Part shown: positions 8,591 to 11,492 of the stretch, piece by piece
How positions within the stretch are numbered: the first letter of the stretch is position 1
Layout: each line of letters begins with the position of its first letter
Source: Anseongella sp036570465
GTDB lineage: Bacteria; Bacteroidota; Bacteroidia; Sphingobacteriales; Sphingobacteriaceae
Assembly: GCA_036570465.1 (NCBI GenBank)
Contig: DATCYD010000226.1
Coordinates: 1 to 11,492 of the forward strand
Reading direction: 5' to 3'
Length of the DNA stretch: 11,492 bases
Notes under the pieces: model-generated
What the model was told of the DNA's origin: nothing
Seen by the model: the letters and a program-made list of their open reading frames with translations, nothing else
Database searches by the model: none
Position numbers and translations under genes: made by a program

Positions 8591-8619
8591 TTTGTTGCCA
8601 TTGCTATCAATAATTTTTG
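8591..8619 (+). promoter_or_regulatory. Candidate Bacteroidota-type promoter of the sigma-54 activator gene
   Basis: TTTG at 8591-8594 could be the -33 element. TAATTTTTG at 8611-8619 resembles the -7 consensus TAnnTTTG with one extra base. Spacing is slightly short. Transcription would start near 8626, inside the candidate operator at 8618-8643, so a bound regulator would block it. The motif is imperfect and the call is tentative. Confidence 0.3.
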
Positions 8620-8643
8620 TAACATTGGGTTACAACATGTAAC
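8618..8643. promoter_or_regulatory. Paired inverted repeats: candidate binding site of the activator
   Basis: Three 6-bp half-sites alternate in direction: TGTAAC at 8618-8623, GTTACA at 8629-8634 and TGTAAC at 8638-8643. The first two form a perfect 17-bp inverted repeat with a 5-bp spacer. The last two form a perfect 15-bp inverted repeat with a 3-bp spacer. The array ends 3 bp before the regulator start codon and lies about 100 bp upstream of the operon-facing sigma-54 candidates. It could serve both as upstream activating sequence for the operon and as an autorepression site. The Fis-type HTH of the regulator would fit a short dyad. The symmetry is seen directly; the binding is inferred. 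Confidence 0.55.
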
Positions 8644-8646
8644 CTC

Positions 8647-10374
8647 ATGGCCCATTTAATTGACAACATCCGGAAAGCCAATCTGCTGAAATCGCCGCTG
8701 ATCGCAGTGGTTACCGGAAGCGGACGCATTGTCAAAGCATCGGTCAGCGCGGGTGCAGACCTGATCATCGCTTTAAATGCCGGCCTATACCGCAACATGG
8801 GGTTTGGTTCTCTGGCCGCCTTTATGCCTTACGGAAACGCAAATGAACAAACTGAAGAATTGCTAAAAACACATATACTGGCCCATTCCGGGAGTACTCC
8901 TGTGGTAGCGGGTGTTTTTTCAGCAGATCCCTCCATGTCACTCAGAACAAGACTGGAACGACTGCAAAACCTGGGTGTGGAGGGAGTAACAAACTGGCCG
9001 GCCATCGGCTTCATTGACGGAACAATTCGCGGCCGCCTGGAAGAAGAAGGCCTTGGGATCGCATCCGAAGTAAGAATGCTCCGTCTGGCCAGGCAAATGG
9101 GCTTTACCACCTTTGGATTTGCACTGACACCTGAAGCAGCATACACATTTGCCAAAAGCCGGGCAGACGCGCTGATCCTGAATGTGGGGCTAACGTTCGA
9201 GATCGAAGACACCATTGAAAAGAAAAACCAACTTCAACTCTCCATTACCCGGGCACGGGAAATGCTGGCGGCCGTACACCATTCGGGACGAAAACCGGTT
9301 TGCCTGCTCTATGGAGGATCGGTAACCAAGCCTGAAGACTTCGACGAGTTTATCCGGCAAGTACCCATTCACGGCTATGCGGGAGGCTCGGTATTCGAAC
9401 GATTCCCGGTGATTGAGACGATCAATTCCAAAGTACGGAGCTTCAAGAACATTCCCTTTCCTGACAGTGATCTGAATCCCTTGCCAAAATTCGGCAACCT
9501 GATTGGTTCTTCCCCACAGATGAAAAGCCTGTACACCATGATCAACAAAGTGGCCCCATACGATGTCAATATATGTATCGACGGGGAGTCCGGCACCGGC
9601 AAAGAATTAGTGGCTACTCAAATACACTTGCTCAGCCCCCGCAAGAATCATCCTTTTATCACGGTAAACTGCGGCGCTATCCCCGACACACTGGTGGAAA
9701 GCGAGTTCTTTGGTTATGAAAAAGGGGCGTTCACCGGGGCTACTCACAGGCGCCAGGGTAAATTCGAACTGGCAAACAAGGGGACCCTTTTTCTGGATGA
9801 GATCGCCGACCTGAGCCCCCACGCCCAGGCAGCGCTGTTACGGGTAATCCAGCAAGGCGAAATTGTAACCCTCGGTGGTCAGAAACCCCTGCAGGTAGAT
9901 GTGCGCATCCTCTGCGCTTCCAACCAGAATCTTCAGCAACTGGTTGCCGAAGGCAAGTTTCGCATCGATTTATATTACAGGCTGAGCACAGTTATCATCA
10001 ACCTTCCCCCACTTAGAGAACGAAGCAGCGACATCCCGCTTCTGACAGCCAACATCCTCACCAAGCTCTCCCTGAAGTTCAACAAAAAACTGACGGGGAT
10101 TACCGATGATTTTTCGAACAGGCTACAACACCATCACTGGACAGGCAATGTCCGGGAACTGGAACAGGTGATCACCCGCCATGCGCTGATCGAAGATGAC
10201 CCCATTCTGGAAGGGAAATTCTTTTATGCAGAGGCAACCTCTGTTTCTGCCGGAGAACCCAACAATCAGCAAAAGGCTCAGAAGGCGCTTGCCGAAACCG
10301 GAGGAAACAAGACCAGGGCCGCCTCGAAACTGGGAATCAGTCGAAAAACACTGTATCAGTGGTTGAAGCAATGA
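8647..10374 (+). CDS. Sigma-54-dependent activator with TIM-barrel (PF09370) sensor domain
   Basis: A 575-residue enhancer-binding protein. Residues about 1-271 are a PF09370 TIM-barrel paralogous to the product of the divergent gene at 7599-8453. Shared blocks are MPYGNAN (60-66), PVVAGV (85-90), IGFIDG (120-125), VGLT (180-183) and the end ERFP...SKVRSFKNIPF. The AAA+ domain follows (about 283-510) with Walker A GESGTGKE at 313-320 and the sigma-54 contact loop GAFTGA at 360-365. Walker B LFLDE is at 381-385 and arginine-finger candidates lie in FRIDLYYR. A Fis-type HTH closes the protein (about 543-574, GGNKTRAASKLGISRKTLYQW). There is no receiver, PAS or GAF domain, so the signal is probably a metabolite bound by the barrel. 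It should activate the divergent operon and may repress itself. The start is supported because the barrel homology begins within the first residues. RpoN itself is not in the window. Confidence 0.96.
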   Translation: MAHLIDNIRKANLLKSPLIAVVTGSGRIVKASVSAGADLIIALNAGLYRNMGFGSLAAFMPYGNANEQTEELLKTHILAHSGSTPVVAGVFSADPSMSLRTRLERLQNLGVEGVTNWPAIGFIDGTIRGRLEEEGLGIASEVRMLRLARQMGFTTFGFALTPEAAYTFAKSRADALILNVGLTFEIEDTIEKKNQLQLSITRAREMLAAVHHSGRKPVCLLYGGSVTKPEDFDEFIRQVPIHGYAGGSVFERFPVIETINSKVRSFKNIPFPDSDLNPLPKFGNLIGSSPQMKSLYTMINKVAPYDVNICIDGESGTGKELVATQIHLLSPRKNHPFITVNCGAIPDTLVESEFFGYEKGAFTGATHRRQGKFELANKGTLFLDEIADLSPHAQAALLRVIQQGEIVTLGGQKPLQVDVRILCASNQNLQQLVAEGKFRIDLYYRLSTVIINLPPLRERSSDIPLLTANILTKLSLKFNKKLTGITDDFSNRLQHHHWTGNVRELEQVITRHALIEDDPILEGKFFYAEATSVSAGEPNNQQKAQKALAETGGNKTRAASKLGISRKTLYQWLKQ

Positions 10375-10408
10375 AAACCGTTACAGATAGTTTTTCAACT
10401 AAGTTGCA

Positions 10409-10843
10409 TTATTTATCAGTACTGCATTTGGGGCATTTCCCCGATACAACCAAATGAATAGCGTCCATCTCAAACCCTTCCGGCATTTTGAAGGATGGGA
10501 TGCGAACGGTATCTACACAGTAAAGCCGGTTACATTCCTGGCATTTGAAGTGCACATGTTGATCGCGGTGGCCGTGCTCCGTGCAGTCTGAAGTGCAGAG
10601 CGCGTAATTAGCCGTGCCGTTCAGATCTACCACTTTATGGATAATGCCCTTTTCTTCAAAGGTTTTAAGGATGCGATACAAAGTAACCCGGTTGATATAC
10701 CGGCCCATGATCTCTTCCAGATCCGGTTGGCTGGTAGCGCCCTCCCTGGAAGAAAGGATGCCCAGTACGCTCAGGCGGTGGCCTGTCTTTCTCACATGAT
10801 GCCTCTCGAGAAGTTCCCGGAACCGACGCTCGCTTTTGCTCAT
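10409..10843 (-). CDS. Fur-family metal-responsive repressor, Zur-like
   Basis: A 144-residue DNA-binding repressor of the usual Fur-family length. The winged helix lies at about 20-80, with the recognition region NRVTLYRILKTFEEKGIIHK at 51-70. The structural zinc site is formed by Cys101/Cys104 (KCQEC) and Cys137/Cys140 (KCPKC). His90, His92, His96 and His98 lie in the hinge region where the regulatory metal binds. The frame is open upstream to 10999, but those extra 52 codons cross the terminator hairpin and do not look Fur-like, so MSKSERRF at 10843 is preferred. A TAAATTTG box lies just upstream. The His-rich hinge and the His-rich neighbour upstream suggest zinc rather than iron, but Fur, Zur and other family members cannot be separated firmly here. 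It is convergent with the sigma-54 activator gene, 34 bp apart, with no obvious functional link. Confidence 0.93.
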   Translation of the reverse strand: MSKSERRFRELLERHHVRKTGHRLSVLGILSSREGATSQPDLEEIMGRYINRVTLYRILKTFEEKGIIHKVVDLNGTANYALCTSDCTEHGHRDQHVHFKCQECNRLYCVDTVRIPSFKMPEGFEMDAIHLVVSGKCPKCSTDK

Positions 10844-10848
10844 TAGGG

Positions 10849-10856
10849 CAAATTTA
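10849..10856 (-). promoter_or_regulatory. Candidate -7 element of the Fur-family gene
   Basis: The minus strand reads TAAATTTG, a perfect TAnnTTTG Bacteroidota -7 box. Its G lies 5 bases before the A of the ATG at 10843, so transcription would begin at or next to the start codon and the mRNA would be leaderless or nearly so. No good TTTG -33 element is seen at the expected distance; the nearest is a TTG at about 10882-10884. A short palindrome CAACCGGTTG at 10882-10891 lies in the same spacer and could be an operator, without further support. Confidence 0.35.
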
Positions 10857-10898
10857 CGAAGAATGATCGGGAAGAAGGCTCCAACCGGTTGACGTTTA

Positions 10899-10932
10899 TA
10901 AATGGCGGCCCTCACGCGAGGACCGCCATTTA
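10899..10932 (-). terminator. Strong hairpin terminator after the His-rich protein gene
   Basis: Read on the minus strand, the arms TAAATGGCGGTCCTC and GAGGGCCGCCATTTA pair around a GCGT loop. The stem is 15 bp with one G-U pair. It begins 17 bases after the stop codon of the upstream gene and before the Fur-family start. The U-tract after the stem is weak (ATTTATAAACG), so the termination mechanism is less certain than the hairpin itself. It separates the two genes into different transcription units unless read-through occurs. Confidence 0.75.
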
Positions 10933-10949
10933 ATGATGAAAACAATCGC

Positions 10950-11492
10950 TCAGTGATCATGATGGCCTTCCACCGGATGAAGCTCGAAGCCCCCTTCAAA
11001 ATCGTGGTGGCCTACCCCGGCTATCTTGTTTGCGTAATCAGGGTCGTTCCAGGCGATATCCGGTTTGTCCCCTTCCCGGCTGAAATGGATCAGGGCCACC
11101 TTGAAATCAAACCCGACTTCGGTTTCCTTCAGCACCGTCAGATACCCTTCGAATCCAACGCCTTTACCGTCCTTGTCCTTATCGATATAGGCATAGTCAA
11201 GTACGCCCTCAGGTGCACCGGTAAAAAAGAACTGATGGAGTTCCGGTTCGAAATCGTCGTTGATCTCCTGTCCGTCGTCCAGGATCGTGATCTCGGCCAG
11301 ATAGGTCAGTCCTTCGTCCAGGTGGACATGGTCTTCCCCGTCGATCACTACCTGGCCATCTTCAAACTTGAATTTAATTTCGACGATCTCCGGATCCTCC
11401 ATTTCATGATGATGATCGCCGTGCATTTCCACTTCCGTGAATTTGACCGTCAGCCCGCCGTACTCTTCAAGGGGCACTTCAGGAACGGGATC
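10950..11492 (-). CDS. Histidine-rich acidic protein, probable metal-linked envelope protein (N-terminus beyond window)
   Basis: The frame is open for 180 residues from the window edge to the TGA at 10950-10952. The true start and any signal peptide are outside. The visible part is strongly acidic with histidine clusters: HGDHHHE near residue 24, EDHVHLDE near the middle and GHHDF...EGHHDH at the end. It appears beta-rich (VEIKFKFEDGQVVIDG, LTYLAEITILDDG). The stretches HQFFFTG, YIDKDKDGKGVGFEGYLTV and the FKVALIHF...KPDIAW segment resemble small Bacteroidota envelope proteins, some annotated type 1 periplasmic binding fold superfamily, that I recall near zinc-uptake TonB receptors. That likeness is from memory and unconfirmed. 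It lies upstream of a Fur-family gene, which supports a role in handling zinc. A GTG at 11477 is in frame, but the reading frame runs on past it, so it is not a convincing start. Confidence 0.75.
   Translation of the reverse strand, partial: DPVPEVPLEEYGGLTVKFTEVEMHGDHHHEMEDPEIVEIKFKFEDGQVVIDGEDHVHLDEGLTYLAEITILDDGQEINDDFEPELHQFFFTGAPEGVLDYAYIDKDKDGKGVGFEGYLTVLKETEVGFDFKVALIHFSREGDKPDIAWNDPDYANKIAGVGHHDFEGGFELHPVEGHHDH

Noticed and set aside
10380..10385. Single GTTACA just after the activator stop codon, and other isolated TGTAAC copies such as one near 2752
   Set aside because: Single 6-mers are expected several times by chance in 11 kb. Only the clustered, symmetric set at 8618-8643 stands out.
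10396..10406. Short palindrome CAACTAAGTTG between the convergent genes as a bidirectional terminator
   Set aside because: A usable hairpin would have only about 4 bp of stem and a 3-nt loop, with no clear U-tract on either side. It is too weak to call.
10844..10999. N-terminal extension of the Fur-family frame by 52 codons
   Set aside because: It would be translated through the terminator hairpin and overlap the end of the upstream gene. Fur proteins begin close to MSKSERRF, and the remaining 144 residues are the normal family length.

Overview
The window comes from a member of the Bacteroidota, probably an aerobic free-living lineage such as Cytophagales or relatives. The evidence is a SusC/RagA-type TonB-dependent receptor, a large lipoprotein combining a beta-propeller, a c-type haem domain and a ThuA domain, mostly weak or absent Shine-Dalgarno sequences, and promoter-like motifs of the Bacteroidota TAnnTTTG type. 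No tRNA, rRNA, CRISPR array, transposase or integrase is visible, and the gene order looks like ordinary chromosome.

Region 1 (8453 down to 1, minus strand) reads as one operon. It starts with a TIM-barrel protein of the PEP-hydrolase-like family (PF09370). Its last 8 bases overlap the start of a Tm-1-like/UPF0261 protein (PF06792). A 29-bp gap leads to a 1110-residue lipoprotein with a sugar-dehydrogenase-like propeller, cytochrome c and ThuA. A 32-bp gap then leads to a SusC-type outer-membrane receptor that runs off the left edge. A SusD partner, if present, would lie beyond position 1. The two cytosolic proteins match the two halves of the tomato antiviral protein Tm-1, but here they are separate genes in reversed order, in what looks like an uptake and oxidation operon.

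Region 2 (8454-8646) is an AT-rich divergent control region. It holds three TGTAAC/GTTACA half-sites next to the regulator start and two near-consensus sigma-54 (-24/-12) elements facing the operon.

Region 3 (8647-10374, plus strand) is a sigma-54 activator. Its sensor domain is a clear paralogue of the first enzyme of the operon, with several polar barrel residues replaced. The best reading is a self-contained metabolic circuit: a pseudoenzyme-like sensor recognises a metabolite related to the substrate of its catalytic sister and switches on import, oxidation and processing through sigma-54. The substrate cannot be told from sequence; a sugar or sugar-derived compound is the most likely guess.

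Region 4 (10409-11492, minus strand) is unrelated. It has a Fur-family metal regulator, a strong hairpin terminator, and the C-terminal part of a histidine-rich acidic protein, which together suggest zinc homeostasis.
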